A stretch of DNA of 64,000 bases. Origin: JAUWKC01 sp035527845. Lineage in GTDB: Bacteria > Planctomycetota > Phycisphaerae > Sedimentisphaerales > Anaerobacaceae. Numbering within the stretch: the first letter of the stretch is position 1; every line of letters starts with the position of its first letter. The notes under the pieces were generated by a model. It was not told the origin of the DNA. It was given only the letters and a program-made list of their open reading frames with translations, and made no database searches. A program made the translations under genes and the position numbers. Shown here piece by piece: positions 1 to 9,748 of this stretch. The stretch covers positions 1-64,000 of the forward strand of contig DATKZT010000079.1 of assembly GCA_035527845.1 (NCBI GenBank), written 5' to 3'.

Positions 1-264
1 GCCCGGTATGCGATGGGATAAGCCGAATGCCGAGGGCCTGATGGCCCTTGCATCCGTCCGCTCCAGCGGCCTTTGGAGACAATACTGGAATGCCCAGAAG
101 AAACTATCCGCATGACCGCCAGAATATATGGTCAGACACAGCATCCCCAGAACTGCAAATAGAATGGTGTATAACGTGATATAATTGAGAATGGTGCGTC
201 TTTGTCTCGACCCACTAATGGTACAGGTGAACTTACCTTTCCTATCTATATTCTCAAACAACAT
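1..264 (-). CDS. Partial membrane protein, unrecognised, cut by the window edge
   Basis: An open frame of 88 codons runs from an ATG at 264 to the left edge without a stop, so only the N-terminus is visible. A GGAG box seven bases upstream supports this start; an in-frame ATG at 276 is the alternative. Residues about 27 to 50 (NYITLYTILFAVLGMLCLTI) are strongly hydrophobic and form one likely membrane helix after a basic, arginine-rich stretch (SGSRQRR), which suggests the N-terminus is cytoplasmic. The part after the helix is not recognisable. It lies in the same orientation as the glycosidase-like gene at 348-2003, downstream of it. I do not assign a function. Confidence 0.5.
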   Translation of the reverse strand, partial: MLFENIDRKGKFTCTISGSRQRRTILNYITLYTILFAVLGMLCLTIYSGGHADSFFWAFQYCLQRPLERTDARAIRPSAFGLSHRIPG

Positions 265-347
265 GGTCTTCTCCATGTGGTATTAAGAAGCCAATAAAAT
301 TCGGCTTGAGCTGACAGGGATTTCATTCTGTCTGGGCCTTGTCCCTG

Positions 348-2003
348 TTATCTTCTTGTCTTTCCGGCGTAGTACTTGAGTTTTTGGTACCGTGCCTCGC
401 CTTGTCGGGCATACAGATACACGTCGCCCGGTTTGATACCGGCGGTATATTGAGTTAAGATAAGCTTTTCATCGACATACAATTTAATAAGTTCGCCACA
501 GACAATCACTCTTAAATTATAGACACCTTTCCTGACTATCTTCGTCTCTCTCTTCTGTATTATCTCTTTATCCTCAAGACGCTCGATTGACACAAGGCCC
601 TCGGGCTTAGCTGTACAGTCTATCCGGGCAAGCAGGAAAGGCTCCGGCCCGTCTTTGCAGCCGAACGCGATGCCCCCGGCCTGGGCAGTACCTAAATCTA
701 CCCTTGCCGTAATCATATACGTAGAGTCTTTTCGGGTCCATTCCTTGACTTTTATCAATTTGAATCCGCTTTCATCAGATGTAACATCCATCGGAGCCGC
801 ATCAACCGCAGCTTCAAAGGCATCGTTTACCCCTTCCCAGTACATCGGGTCAAGCCCGCCTTGGGCACGTGGAACAAGTTTTTCGGGCCAGCTCAAACGG
901 CCTCGGCCGGTGGTGATTTCAGAGTGTGTGTAGAACAACAGACGCTCCCCGTTTCGCTCGACCGTACGGGCACTGATGCCCTGACCTTTGTCCGTGCTTG
1001 ACGTCAGCAGTAAGTTATCTTTAACTTCGAGGAAGGGCCCTTCGGGACTGTCGGCTTGAAAAACAATTGTCGCACAGGTAATGTCCTTATCCGTCCATCT
1101 GTCGGATTGACCATAAAAATCACCCGTCAAGGCAATCATATACCATTTGGGGCCGATCCGGAAAACATCCGGCACTTCAAAACAGTTGAATCTATTGGGT
1201 GTGCATACCGGCTCGGCGATATCCCAATCGATTAAGTTATCAGAACGGCACAACACGATACATGCCGAATGAAATGCATCATTGAAACCTTTGCGCCGCA
1301 TTACTACATATCCGAGCCACCCCTGACCAGACGGGTCTTTGACCACAAGTATGTCGCGGCAGTCGGTGCCTCTGTGAGCATGGTGCTTGAAAGGCGCAGG
1401 CGGATCAGGATAAGTGTAGAATCGCTCCGGATCAGGTGAGAACAACGGGTTCCTCGGATGCTTCCTGAAGTGAATGCCATCAGTGGATGTGGCAAGACAG
1501 ATAGACTGCACACCTCGCCGTTGGCCGTCAACCTGGCGGCGCGTATTGCCCGTATAAAAAAGGTAGTACACACCTTCATGCTTTACCGCACAGCCCGTAA
1601 ACAGGTCACCGTCGTCATAGGCATTATTCACACCTCCCACTTTCTGGGGATCGGTTCTGAACAGCGCTGTCGGCTGCTCGGTCCATGCCAGCAGTTTTTT
1701 GCTCGTCGCATGTCCTATTGTAGCATTGAAAGTCTCTCTGTCGGTTTCCTCCACATAATTTACAATTCTCTCCTTCTGTTGTTTGAAGTTGTCGTCAATA
1801 TTCTTGTTGGGTCGCTTTACCTGCAGATGAAAAACATGCGTAGTATCCCCATCCTGCAGGAACCACGTATCCCACACAAATAATCCATCAGGATGATAAA
1901 GAGCCGGCTCAAGATATTCCTCTGAGCAAAGTCTTGTTTGAGCAAAAAGCCCAGCAACCGGTAGAGCCAGCAAAACAACTGCCATGACTTCGTGAATTCT
2001 CAC
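348..2003 (-). CDS. Secreted GH32/GH43-like five-bladed beta-propeller glycosidase
   Basis: Predicted extracellular carbohydrate-active enzyme. After a signal peptide (MAVVLLALPVAGLFAQ) the body has repeated blade motifs typical of the clans holding GH32, GH43 and GH68: YLFYTGN, a CRDI segment where GH32 has its RDP motif, and FEVPDVF where GH32 has EC(P)D. The C-terminal ~130 residues look like a beta-sandwich, as in GH32 enzymes. The classical N-terminal WMNDPNG box is not seen; ALYHPDGLFVWDTW may stand in for it, so the exact family and substrate are open. The start is uncertain: ATG at 2054, GTG at 2003 and ATG at 1985 share one frame; 2003 gives a normal n-region (RIHEV) before the hydrophobic core. 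A strong AAGGAG box at about 2086-2091 instead serves an out-of-frame ATG (2080) opening a five-codon ORF. Confidence 0.7.
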   Translation of the reverse strand: MRIHEVMAVVLLALPVAGLFAQTRLCSEEYLEPALYHPDGLFVWDTWFLQDGDTTHVFHLQVKRPNKNIDDNFKQQKERIVNYVEETDRETFNATIGHATSKKLLAWTEQPTALFRTDPQKVGGVNNAYDDGDLFTGCAVKHEGVYYLFYTGNTRRQVDGQRRGVQSICLATSTDGIHFRKHPRNPLFSPDPERFYTYPDPPAPFKHHAHRGTDCRDILVVKDPSGQGWLGYVVMRRKGFNDAFHSACIVLCRSDNLIDWDIAEPVCTPNRFNCFEVPDVFRIGPKWYMIALTGDFYGQSDRWTDKDITCATIVFQADSPEGPFLEVKDNLLLTSSTDKGQGISARTVERNGERLLFYTHSEITTGRGRLSWPEKLVPRAQGGLDPMYWEGVNDAFEAAVDAAPMDVTSDESGFKLIKVKEWTRKDSTYMITARVDLGTAQAGGIAFGCKDGPEPFLLARIDCTAKPEGLVSIERLEDKEIIQKRETKIVRKGVYNLRVIVCGELIKLYVDEKLILTQYTAGIKPGDVYLYARQGEARYQKLKYYAGKTRR

Positions 2004-2183
2004 ACTGTTTCCATACCTCTCACCAGATTCAGTTAATCCTTCAGCCAAATACATAATCCAGATTATCCGGGATTTCCCATATATATCTCCTTACTTGGCC
2101 CGAGCTTGTCGAAGGGTTTAGCTATCCCGATACGTCGAGACAGAGACTCATTTCTAATAGAATATCAAACCTGTCGTTAAAGC

Positions 2184-2438
2184 TCAAGCCTTCTGCCTGC
2201 TTAAGAAAATCTGACCATCACCGCTACCATATTCGCCGATTGCGACTTCCGGATGGGCACTCCACCCGTCACAATTCTCGTTTGTTGCCATTAGTCTGAT
2301 GTCTCTTCTTTCACCGGGATTGAGGTCAGCCGGAGTTGTTGGGCCGAGTTCTTTTCCGTTTTACAAGTGAACTTCAACTTGAACTCGTTTCAAGTTCCTG
2401 TCCGTGGTGTTCTCCACCGTGCCGTTGCCCGGACATTG
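2184..2438 (-). pseudogene. C-terminal fragment of an unrecognised protein joined to a transposase
   Basis: Downstream of the transposase core the same frame continues into unrelated sequence (CPGNGTVENTTDRNLKRVQV...), meets a TAA at 2361-2363, and then reads on in frame for 58 sense codons (NGKELGPTTPADLNPG ... IFLSRQKA) to a TGA at 2184-2186. The two parts across the TAA read as one continuous beta-rich domain, which suggests a former host gene with a nonsense mutation whose 5' part was replaced by the insertion sequence. The source gene is not recognised. Confidence 0.5.
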
Positions 2439-2873
2439 AATGATATCACGGCGGCCGTAATACACATCGTCAGGCGTGACATTTCCAGGGGCTTCATGAT
2501 ATCGCCGGCTGTTATACCAACATACAAACCGGGCAATCTCCTTCTCAAGCTGCTCCGGCAATTGCCACACGTGCAACAGTACCTGCTCCTTCACGGAACG
2601 ATGATATCTTTCTAGTTTGCCGGTCGTCTGCGGATGATAGGGCGAGGCCAAGATGTACCCGATGCCACGAACCTCAAGATACTGGCCAAACTCGCGGCTC
2701 AGCAACGCCTTGCCCTTATCTGTCAGCAGCTTAGTACGGTCCTCAATCCGAACATCGTGGATCCCGGTGAATTCGCAAGCCAGCTCTACCACATCACTGA
2801 AGACACCAGAGTCCATCTTCGCTCGCTCCGCTGCCAGCGGAGCTTCATTCGATGGTCTTGTATCCTTGGACAT
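2439..2873 (-). pseudogene. Remnant of an integrase-core (IS481-type) transposase
   Basis: The fragment keeps the C-terminal half of a DDE integrase core: TDKG carries the second acidic residue and GKLERYH carries the catalytic Glu, exactly 35 residues apart, with SPYHPQTTGK between them as in IS481/IS3-type enzymes. The N-terminal helix-turn-helix and the first catalytic Asp are missing. The first ~20 codons include a perfect 8-bp inverted repeat (2825-2832 / 2836-2843, three-base loop) that may mark an internal deletion point. The 3' end is replaced by foreign sequence after YYGRRDII. AAAGGAG lies upstream of the ATG at 2873. A functional transposase is not possible. Confidence 0.75.
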
Positions 2874-3095
2874 ACCTTGACTCCTTTCGGGCGATAGTAT
2901 CCCCTAAATGTCTGTCCAAGGAAACTCTGGGGCGGGGGAAGAGTATGTCATTCTGCATCTTCTTTTGTGCTTCCATGGTATAATTGACGGTCGTAATCAT
3001 AGTTTGCGTGCTTCGCCGTGAACTTAAAGCGACTTTGCCATATTTCTTATCGGTGTGATGTGGTATAATCATGCATATACAAGAGGTGAATGAGA

Positions 3096-5522
3096 ATGGA
3101 AAAGTATGTTTGTATACACGGTCATTTTTACCAACCGCCACGGGAAAACCCATGGCTAGAGGAAGTGGAACTTCAAGACTCGGCCTATCCATATCACGAT
3201 TGGAACGCCAAAATTACAGAAGAGTGCTACAGGCAGAATGCGGCATCACGGATTCTCGGCCCAGATAAAAAAATCATAGACATTTCCAACAACTACTCTG
3301 AAATAAGTTTTGACTTTGGTCCCACTTTACTGTACTGGCTGGAAAAACGTTCACCGGATGTATACGAAAGTATTATTGAGGCAGATAAGAAGAGCCAAAA
3401 GATTTTCTCGGGACATGGGGCGGCGATTGCACAAGCCTATAATCATATCATTATGCCGCTTGCCAACAGGCAGGACAAGTATACTCAAGTTGTCTGGGGG
3501 ATAAGAGATTTCGAATGTCGTTTTGGACGAAAGCCGGAGGGAATGTGGCTTGCTGAAACCGCAGTTGACATAGAAACCCTGGAGATACTCGCACAGTATA
3601 ATATCAAGTTCACAATTCTTGCTCCTCATCAAGCCAAGCGAGTCCGTAAGATTGGGGATGAGCAATGGCAGAATATAGACCGTGATCAGGTTGATACAAC
3701 GGGAGCGTACAGCTGCAGGCTGCCTTCCGGTGGAACGATAAATTTATTTTTTTACCACCAGCCAACTGCCAAAGATGTCGCTGACGGCAAAATACTTCAA
3801 AACGGAGAGGTGTTTGCCAGGAGACTGGCCTGGATACCCGGTGGGAATAATAATCAGACCGGCCTTGGACATATTGCCACAGATGGCGAGACGTATGGTC
3901 ATCATCACAGATATACGGATATGGCTCTGGCTTATTGTCTTCACTTTATCCGGACGAACGATCTGGCCAGGATTACTGTATACGGAGAATATCTGGAGAA
4001 ATTTCCGCCACAGTACGAGGTCGAGATATATGAAAACAGTTCCTGGAGTTGCAGTCACGGCATAGAAAGATGGCGAAGCAACTGCGGCTGTAACTATGGC
4101 AGATTCCCATCGGGCAAACAACAGTGGCGGGCACCGCTTCGCGAAGCTATGGACTGGCTGCGAGACGAGCTTATCCGTGTTTACGAGAATAAAATGGCCG
4201 ACTATGTATCTGATGCCTGGGAAGCACGAAACGGGTACATATCAATCGTAAATAACAGATCGGCCAAGAATGTTGAAAGGTATCTTTCGAAATCTGCCGG
4301 AGGAGAACTCTCTTTTGATGAAAAAGTAATTGTTCTGAAGCTTCTTGAGATGCAGAGAAACGCGATGCTGATGTACACAAGCTGCGGCTGGTTTTTTGAT
4401 GACATAAGCGGGATAGAAACCGTTCAGATAATGCAGTATGCAGCCAGAGCGATCCAGCTGGCAAAAGAAGTTGACAACAAGGATTTTGAGCCGGGATTCA
4501 AGAATATACTTGAAAAGGCCCCGACAAACATAAGGAATTACAATAGCGGCAGAGACGTATATGATGCCCTTGTAAAGACTACCAACATTGATCTGAACAG
4601 GGTTGGGGCACATTTAGCTGTCAGTTCCATCTTTGAGAAACGTGAAAGCCAAAAGGATATCTATTGTTATAGCACCCAAATTGAAACATATGACCGCATC
4701 AATGCAGGCATTCAGGTACTCGCCACTGGACGGGCAACAGTACAGTCCACTATAGTTCTTGAAAAGCATGCTATGGACTTTGCTGTCCTGCATCTTGGCG
4801 ACCATAATCTAATCTGTGCAGCAAATGCCCGGTCGCCGGATGAAGTTTTTTATAAAATGAGGGAAGACCTGAAAACCGCCTTTTCCAGAGGCGATATTAC
4901 AGAAGTTATGCGTGTGATGAATATATCGTTCCAAGGCAACAACTACTCACTCTTGCATCTTTTCAAGGATCAACAGAGACGTATTCTTTATGGATTGCTC
5001 GAAACCACCTGGCAGGAAATCGAGGCTTCCTTCAGGCATATTTACGAGCATAACTACACAATTATGCAGATCATGCGTGGTATGCGTATACCTTTGCCGA
5101 AGGCTCTTTCTGCTCCTGCCGAATTCATACTTAACCATGACCTGTGCCGGATAATACAATTCGGGCCAATGGATTCCGAGCAGCTCAAAACACTTGTCGA
5201 TGAAGCTGCAAAGTTGTCGCTGCAACTTGATGCAACAACGCTGAAATTTGAAGCGAGTCGAAAAATCAACTCTCTGATGGACAAATTCGAGAGTTCTCCT
5301 GATGATATCGCACTGCTTGAAACAATAACTACGACCCTGGGTATTCTGTTGGGCATTACTCCCGAACTCGATTTGCAGGCCGCCCAGAACGTACTGTTTG
5401 GTATCAGTAAAGAAAAATACCCTGCGATGGTGCAAAAGGCTGACTCAGAAGATGGGGTCGCAAAAAGATGGTGTGAACATTTTAAAAACCTGGCAAACTA
5501 TCTTGGGGTTGTAGTTGATTAG
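3096..5522 (+). CDS. GH57 family protein with DUF3536 domain
   Basis: An 808-residue member of the large GH57 group that carries a C-terminal DUF3536 domain, usually found in alpha-glucan gene clusters; the exact reaction in this subgroup is not well established. The N-terminus (YVCIHGHFYQPPRENPW) is the usual GH57 opening. The likely nucleophile is Glu154 in GMWLAETAVD, and the likely acid/base lies in ATDGETYGHHH (Asp263, Glu265). Two ATGs compete: 3090 and 3096. AGAGGTG lies eight bases before 3096 and only two before 3090, so 3096 is preferred. A TATAAT at 3064-3069 could be a -10 element but has no good -35. malQ follows 27 bases downstream in the same orientation, so the two are probably co-transcribed for glycogen or maltodextrin processing. 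Confidence 0.9.
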   Translation: MEKYVCIHGHFYQPPRENPWLEEVELQDSAYPYHDWNAKITEECYRQNAASRILGPDKKIIDISNNYSEISFDFGPTLLYWLEKRSPDVYESIIEADKKSQKIFSGHGAAIAQAYNHIIMPLANRQDKYTQVVWGIRDFECRFGRKPEGMWLAETAVDIETLEILAQYNIKFTILAPHQAKRVRKIGDEQWQNIDRDQVDTTGAYSCRLPSGGTINLFFYHQPTAKDVADGKILQNGEVFARRLAWIPGGNNNQTGLGHIATDGETYGHHHRYTDMALAYCLHFIRTNDLARITVYGEYLEKFPPQYEVEIYENSSWSCSHGIERWRSNCGCNYGRFPSGKQQWRAPLREAMDWLRDELIRVYENKMADYVSDAWEARNGYISIVNNRSAKNVERYLSKSAGGELSFDEKVIVLKLLEMQRNAMLMYTSCGWFFDDISGIETVQIMQYAARAIQLAKEVDNKDFEPGFKNILEKAPTNIRNYNSGRDVYDALVKTTNIDLNRVGAHLAVSSIFEKRESQKDIYCYSTQIETYDRINAGIQVLATGRATVQSTIVLEKHAMDFAVLHLGDHNLICAANARSPDEVFYKMREDLKTAFSRGDITEVMRVMNISFQGNNYSLLHLFKDQQRRILYGLLETTWQEIEASFRHIYEHNYTIMQIMRGMRIPLPKALSAPAEFILNHDLCRIIQFGPMDSEQLKTLVDEAAKLSLQLDATTLKFEASRKINSLMDKFESSPDDIALLETITTTLGILLGITPELDLQAAQNVLFGISKEKYPAMVQKADSEDGVAKRWCEHFKNLANYLGVVVD

Positions 5523-5549
5523 TCTGCAGGAATCACGAACAAATTAACA

Positions 5550-7049
5550 ATGAAAAAGAGAGCCAGCGGCATCTTGCTTCATATCAGCTCCTTGCCCTCC
5601 AGGTTTGGTGTTGGAGATTTCGGCCCCGAAGCTTACAAATTTGCAGATTTTCTTGTTCGTGCCAAACAAAGTTATTGGCAGGTTCTTCCGTTAAATCCTC
5701 CGATTCCAATTGGCAAGAATTATTCTCCTTATAATAGCTCATCTGCTTTTGCAGGAGACACTCAGTTTATCAGTCCGGAATATTTATATAAAAAGGGTCT
5801 TGTTGCCAAAAAGGATATCCAAGGCGCCCCGGCTTTTTGTCAAGCAAATGTAAATTACCTATCGGTATATTCTTATAAGAGAAGACTGTTTGATACCGCA
5901 TACGAATGCTTCGAAAAGCATGGGAAGAGAACGGATTATAAAAGGTTTTGTGGGGACAATGTATCATGGCTTGAAGACCATGCGATATTTACCGCATTGT
6001 GTCAGCATTTCCACGGTCGGTCATGGGACCGGTGGCCGATTGAGCTAAGAGAGCACAGGAAAGCTTCAGTTCGGTCTGCAAAGACCCGGCTGGCCTGTGA
6101 AGCAAATCGAGAGAAGTTCTTGCAATACGTATTTTTCAAGCAGTGGCATGATTTAAAGAAATACTGTAATGAACGTAATATCAGGCTTATTGGGGACATT
6201 CCGTTTTATGTAGCTTACCAAAGTGCCGATGTATGGGCGAATCCAGAAATGTTTAAATTAACGAAGACAAAAAAACCACGTTTTATTGCCGGAGTTCCTC
6301 CAGACTTCTTCAGTCGAAGCGGTCAGTTGTGGAACAACCCTGTTTACAACTGGCAGGCGCTTAAGAAAACAGGTTATGAGTGGTGGTTAAGGAGGGTCAA
6401 ACACAATCTTGATTTATTTGATATTGTACGGCTCGACCATTTCAGGGGATTCGCCGGTTTCTGGCAGGTTCCGGCGGGCAGTAGAACCGCAGAAAACGGC
6501 AAGTGGATTTCAGGACCGAAGGAAGATTTCCTCAACAAGCTGGTTAAACGGTTCTCTTCATCGCGTTTTATTGCTGAAGATTTAGGCTATATAACTGCTG
6601 AAGTAAAAGAACTGATTAAACAATACCATCTAACCTGCATGAAGGTATTGATGTTCGGTTTTGATGGGGGCGCATCCCAAAATTTTCACTGTCCGGATAA
6701 TTATATCAGCAATTCGGCAGTCTATACCGGCACACACGACAATAATACTGTAAGGGGCTGGTTTGAGAAGGAAGCCTGCCCGGCGGAGAAGAAAAGGCTG
6801 TTTGATTATATAGGGCATGAGGTGCCTGCCAAGCTAATACATTGGGAATTAATACGGCTCGCAATGAGCACTATATCCAATACAGCTATAATACCGATGC
6901 AGGATGTTTTAGGATTGAGCGAGGAAGCTCGAATGAATCGGCCGGCTACTCTCAAAGGCAACTGGACCTGGAGACTTCAAAAGAAAGATTTGAAACTATC
7001 GGCAGCCAAAAGTTTAGCTAAGATAACGGAAATTTACGGTAGAGCCTGA
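5550..7049 (+). CDS. malQ: 4-alpha-glucanotransferase (amylomaltase, GH77)
   Basis: Cytoplasmic disproportionating enzyme that transfers alpha-1,4-glucan segments between maltodextrins. The 499-residue length is normal for bacterial MalQ. The GH13/GH77 catalytic triad is visible: nucleophile Asp296 (VRLDHFRG), acid/base Glu343 (FIAEDLG) and the third acid Asp397 (YTGTHDNNT). The opening RASGILLHISSLPS and the NSSSAFAGD segment are also typical of the family. It follows the GH57/DUF3536 gene closely and ends 12 bases from the stop of the convergent glgP gene, which removes the glucose units that MalQ products expose. The ribosome-binding site is weak, as expected for the second gene of an operon. 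Confidence 0.96.
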   Translation: MKKRASGILLHISSLPSRFGVGDFGPEAYKFADFLVRAKQSYWQVLPLNPPIPIGKNYSPYNSSSAFAGDTQFISPEYLYKKGLVAKKDIQGAPAFCQANVNYLSVYSYKRRLFDTAYECFEKHGKRTDYKRFCGDNVSWLEDHAIFTALCQHFHGRSWDRWPIELREHRKASVRSAKTRLACEANREKFLQYVFFKQWHDLKKYCNERNIRLIGDIPFYVAYQSADVWANPEMFKLTKTKKPRFIAGVPPDFFSRSGQLWNNPVYNWQALKKTGYEWWLRRVKHNLDLFDIVRLDHFRGFAGFWQVPAGSRTAENGKWISGPKEDFLNKLVKRFSSSRFIAEDLGYITAEVKELIKQYHLTCMKVLMFGFDGGASQNFHCPDNYISNSAVYTGTHDNNTVRGWFEKEACPAEKKRLFDYIGHEVPAKLIHWELIRLAMSTISNTAIIPMQDVLGLSEEARMNRPATLKGNWTWRLQKKDLKLSAAKSLAKITEIYGRA

Positions 7050-7061
7050 TTTTAGGCTTAT

Positions 7062-9608
7062 TTACTCGGCCCACTTAACCAGTTCCGGGTGCAAATCCCG
7101 GACAATTTTATTAGCAGGCTTGAGGCGGACATTTATATTTTGTAAGCCATAGCCTTCTGTTTCGAAAGAACATACAAAATTAGCGAGGCCACTTTGGTTG
7201 TCCTGCAATCGCATAGGAATGATTTTAAATTTACTGTTATTATCAAGTATATAAAACAACTCTGCGGAGAATAGTTCCGGCGGAGCCTGATCCAATTGGA
7301 CAGTGCACTGCACGTTAACAATCTCACCTTTGGTAAGGCGGCCTCTTTTTTCTATGTCAGTTGAGAAGGGCATTATTCTTATATTATCCCAATATTTCAG
7401 CACATCCCTTCCTTCCTGGGCGGCGGTTTTGAGTATTTGATAATCGTCTCGTGTAATCTCCTCAGAAGCCTGCATCGACGACAGGTAGTACTTCTTGAGA
7501 TAATCGCAAAGCACACGGTTTATATTGAAATTCTGACAAACTGAAAACACCGACTCCTTCATCATTTTCACCCAGGTTCCGGGGATATCTGTTTCGTTGC
7601 GGTCATAATATAAGACTGCGATCTCATGTTCTAAAAGGTCGTACAATTGCTCTGCGTCTGCCATATCCTGCAAATCTGGTTTGTCATAAATACTGCCTGC
7701 GTTTATCGCCCAACCATTTTCGCCGGTATAGCCTTCGTGCCACCAGCCTTCAAGAGTACTTAGATGCAAGGCTCCGTTCATAGCGGCTTTCATTCCACTG
7801 GTTCCACTGGCTTCCATATTATTAGAGGGAGTATTCAACCAGACATCCGCACCCCAGCAAAGGTGCCTGCCTGTGTTGATATCGTAATTTTCCAAGAAAA
7901 TCACTCTGTCTTCCAACTGGTACTGCTTTGCAAAATCAAGCACTTCTCTGATCATTTCCTTGCTTTGCTGGTCAGCAGGATGAGCCTTTCCTGCAAAAAT
8001 CATCTGCACAGGTCTGGCTGAATCGGTCAGAATCTTTTTGAATCTTTCTTTGTCCCTGAGAATCAATGTCGGTCTTTTGTAAGCAGCGAAACGCCTGGCG
8101 AAAACTACGGTAAGATAATCAGTGTTAAGCGAAAGATTTGTACCTAATTTCCTGAATTGTGAGTACCCCTTGGATGTTGCCTGTCCTCTGAATTGTCTTC
8201 TTATGTAGTTAATCAAGTCCTTCTTGTTCCTGCGGTGTTCCTCCCATAACTCTTCATCCGGGATATTATAGATATTCCTCCAGATTTCTTTGTTTCTGCT
8301 GCAGTGTATGTATTCCGGGCCCAAGTAGCGATTAAATAAATCTGTAAAAGGCGGGCTTATCCAGGACATGTGTACCCCATTGGTGACATGATCGATAGGT
8401 ATTTCTATAGTTGGGGTTTCCGGAAAAAGAGGCGCCCACATCTTTCGAGATACGTCCACATGCTGTTTTGATACCGCATTTATGTGTCTGGAAAAGCGCA
8501 TGGCGAATGCCGGCATCCAGAAGATGTCCGTGTTATCTTCTATAAAGCCCAATTCTGCAATATCATCGAAAGTCAGATTTATCTCCTTGAGCTTTGGCTG
8601 CAGGTATTTTTTCACCAGATCCGCTTTAAAATTTTCATTGCCTGCTATGACAGGGGTATGAGTTGTAAAGACCGTTGAAGCTCTGATGATAGCCTTTGCT
8701 TGTGAAAGTGAAAATTTCTTGTCCTCCATTAAATCACACAATCTACCCACAGCGGCAAAAGCGGAGTGGCCTTCATTAAAATGATAAACCTTCACTTTTG
8801 TGCCGAGCAGATTCAGGGCTTTGATTCCGCCTATTCCCAGAACCAATTCCTGCTGGATTCTTTTCTCCCGGTCGCTGACATAAAGTTCATCGGTGATATT
8901 GCGTAAATGTGGGGGATTTTCTTCTATATCGGTGTCAAGCAATATTAGCCGGGCCTTACCTACTTGAATCTCCCACAGTTTCACCTTTACCTCCTCGTTG
9001 AGGATTTTGACATTGATACGTGCGCAATTAGCCTGAGGATCGCGCAGTTCTCTTGCGGGAATAAGATGATTTTCAAACGGCGCAAATATTTCCTGCTGAT
9101 ATCCTTTCGGATCAATGCACTGTGTAAAATAGCCATATTTGTATAACAATCCGACACCTACAATCGGCAGGTCGAGATCTGAAACACCCTTTAGAAAGTC
9201 CCCGGATAAGACACCGAGGCCGCCGGCATATATCGGGACGGATTCGTGAAGACCGAATTCCATTGAAAAATATGCAATCACATCATCCGGCTTGAAACCA
9301 TATTCACTTTCACATTCTTCTCTTAACGTGCTGGTATGCTGGATGTAAGACTTGAATTTCTCCCACACCCTTTCAAGTTCAGACAAAAACGCTTTGTCAC
9401 TTACCAGAGCCTCCAGCTTTTCCTTGCTGAGACTGTTAAGAAATTTCAAGGGATTGTGATTGACTTCTCTGAATAATTTAGTATCTATCCTATAGAATAA
9501 CCCTATCGCATCGCAATCCCAGACAGACCAGAGATTACATACGAGGTCGTACAAATGCTGGAGAGTCTCAGGGTATTTTGGGTAGACGACAATACTTTTA
9601 AAGATCAT
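7062..9608 (-). CDS. glgP: Alpha-glucan phosphorylase (GT35, with DUF3417 N-terminus)
   Basis: Releases glucose-1-phosphate from the non-reducing ends of glycogen or maltodextrin, using pyridoxal phosphate. At 848 residues it is the 'alpha-glucan phosphorylase' subtype: residues 1 to about 110 match the DUF3417 domain (YDLVCNLWSVWD), followed by AYFSMEFGLHESVPIYAGGLG. The PLP lysine is Lys607 in the conserved EASGTSGMKAAMNGAL segment. VYHFNEGHSAF and FARRFAAYKRPTL are further family motifs. AAGGAAA lies about ten bases before the ATG. It is the last gene of the minus-strand glucan cluster, after the SAP-like protein and the GH57 amylase, and converges on malQ. Confidence 0.96.
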   Translation of the reverse strand: MIFKSIVVYPKYPETLQHLYDLVCNLWSVWDCDAIGLFYRIDTKLFREVNHNPLKFLNSLSKEKLEALVSDKAFLSELERVWEKFKSYIQHTSTLREECESEYGFKPDDVIAYFSMEFGLHESVPIYAGGLGVLSGDFLKGVSDLDLPIVGVGLLYKYGYFTQCIDPKGYQQEIFAPFENHLIPARELRDPQANCARINVKILNEEVKVKLWEIQVGKARLILLDTDIEENPPHLRNITDELYVSDREKRIQQELVLGIGGIKALNLLGTKVKVYHFNEGHSAFAAVGRLCDLMEDKKFSLSQAKAIIRASTVFTTHTPVIAGNENFKADLVKKYLQPKLKEINLTFDDIAELGFIEDNTDIFWMPAFAMRFSRHINAVSKQHVDVSRKMWAPLFPETPTIEIPIDHVTNGVHMSWISPPFTDLFNRYLGPEYIHCSRNKEIWRNIYNIPDEELWEEHRRNKKDLINYIRRQFRGQATSKGYSQFRKLGTNLSLNTDYLTVVFARRFAAYKRPTLILRDKERFKKILTDSARPVQMIFAGKAHPADQQSKEMIREVLDFAKQYQLEDRVIFLENYDINTGRHLCWGADVWLNTPSNNMEASGTSGMKAAMNGALHLSTLEGWWHEGYTGENGWAINAGSIYDKPDLQDMADAEQLYDLLEHEIAVLYYDRNETDIPGTWVKMMKESVFSVCQNFNINRVLCDYLKKYYLSSMQASEEITRDDYQILKTAAQEGRDVLKYWDNIRIMPFSTDIEKRGRLTKGEIVNVQCTVQLDQAPPELFSAELFYILDNNSKFKIIPMRLQDNQSGLANFVCSFETEGYGLQNINVRLKPANKIVRDLHPELVKWAE

Positions 9609-9748
9609 ACAGAGGTTTCCTTACGTTATTTTTACCGAACTGTGATAACCTCGGAAAACAATAATGCTCTTTTTGCAGCCGGCCTCAACAAACAGGTCCG
9701 CACTAAATCCTCCGGCACAAAGCAAGCAGCAATGCACCGCACGTCTAA
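9609..9748. other. Short intergenic gap between SAP-like gene and glgP
   Basis: I see no gene, hairpin or T-run here. The only supported element is the glgP ribosome-binding site (AAGGAAA on the minus strand) near 9620. Transcription probably reads through from the upstream minus-strand genes. Confidence 0.4.

Noticed and set aside
2845..3192. Minus-strand open frame upstream of the transposase remnant
   Set aside because: It overlaps the start of the GH57/DUF3536 gene antisense and shows no family or ribosome-binding site.
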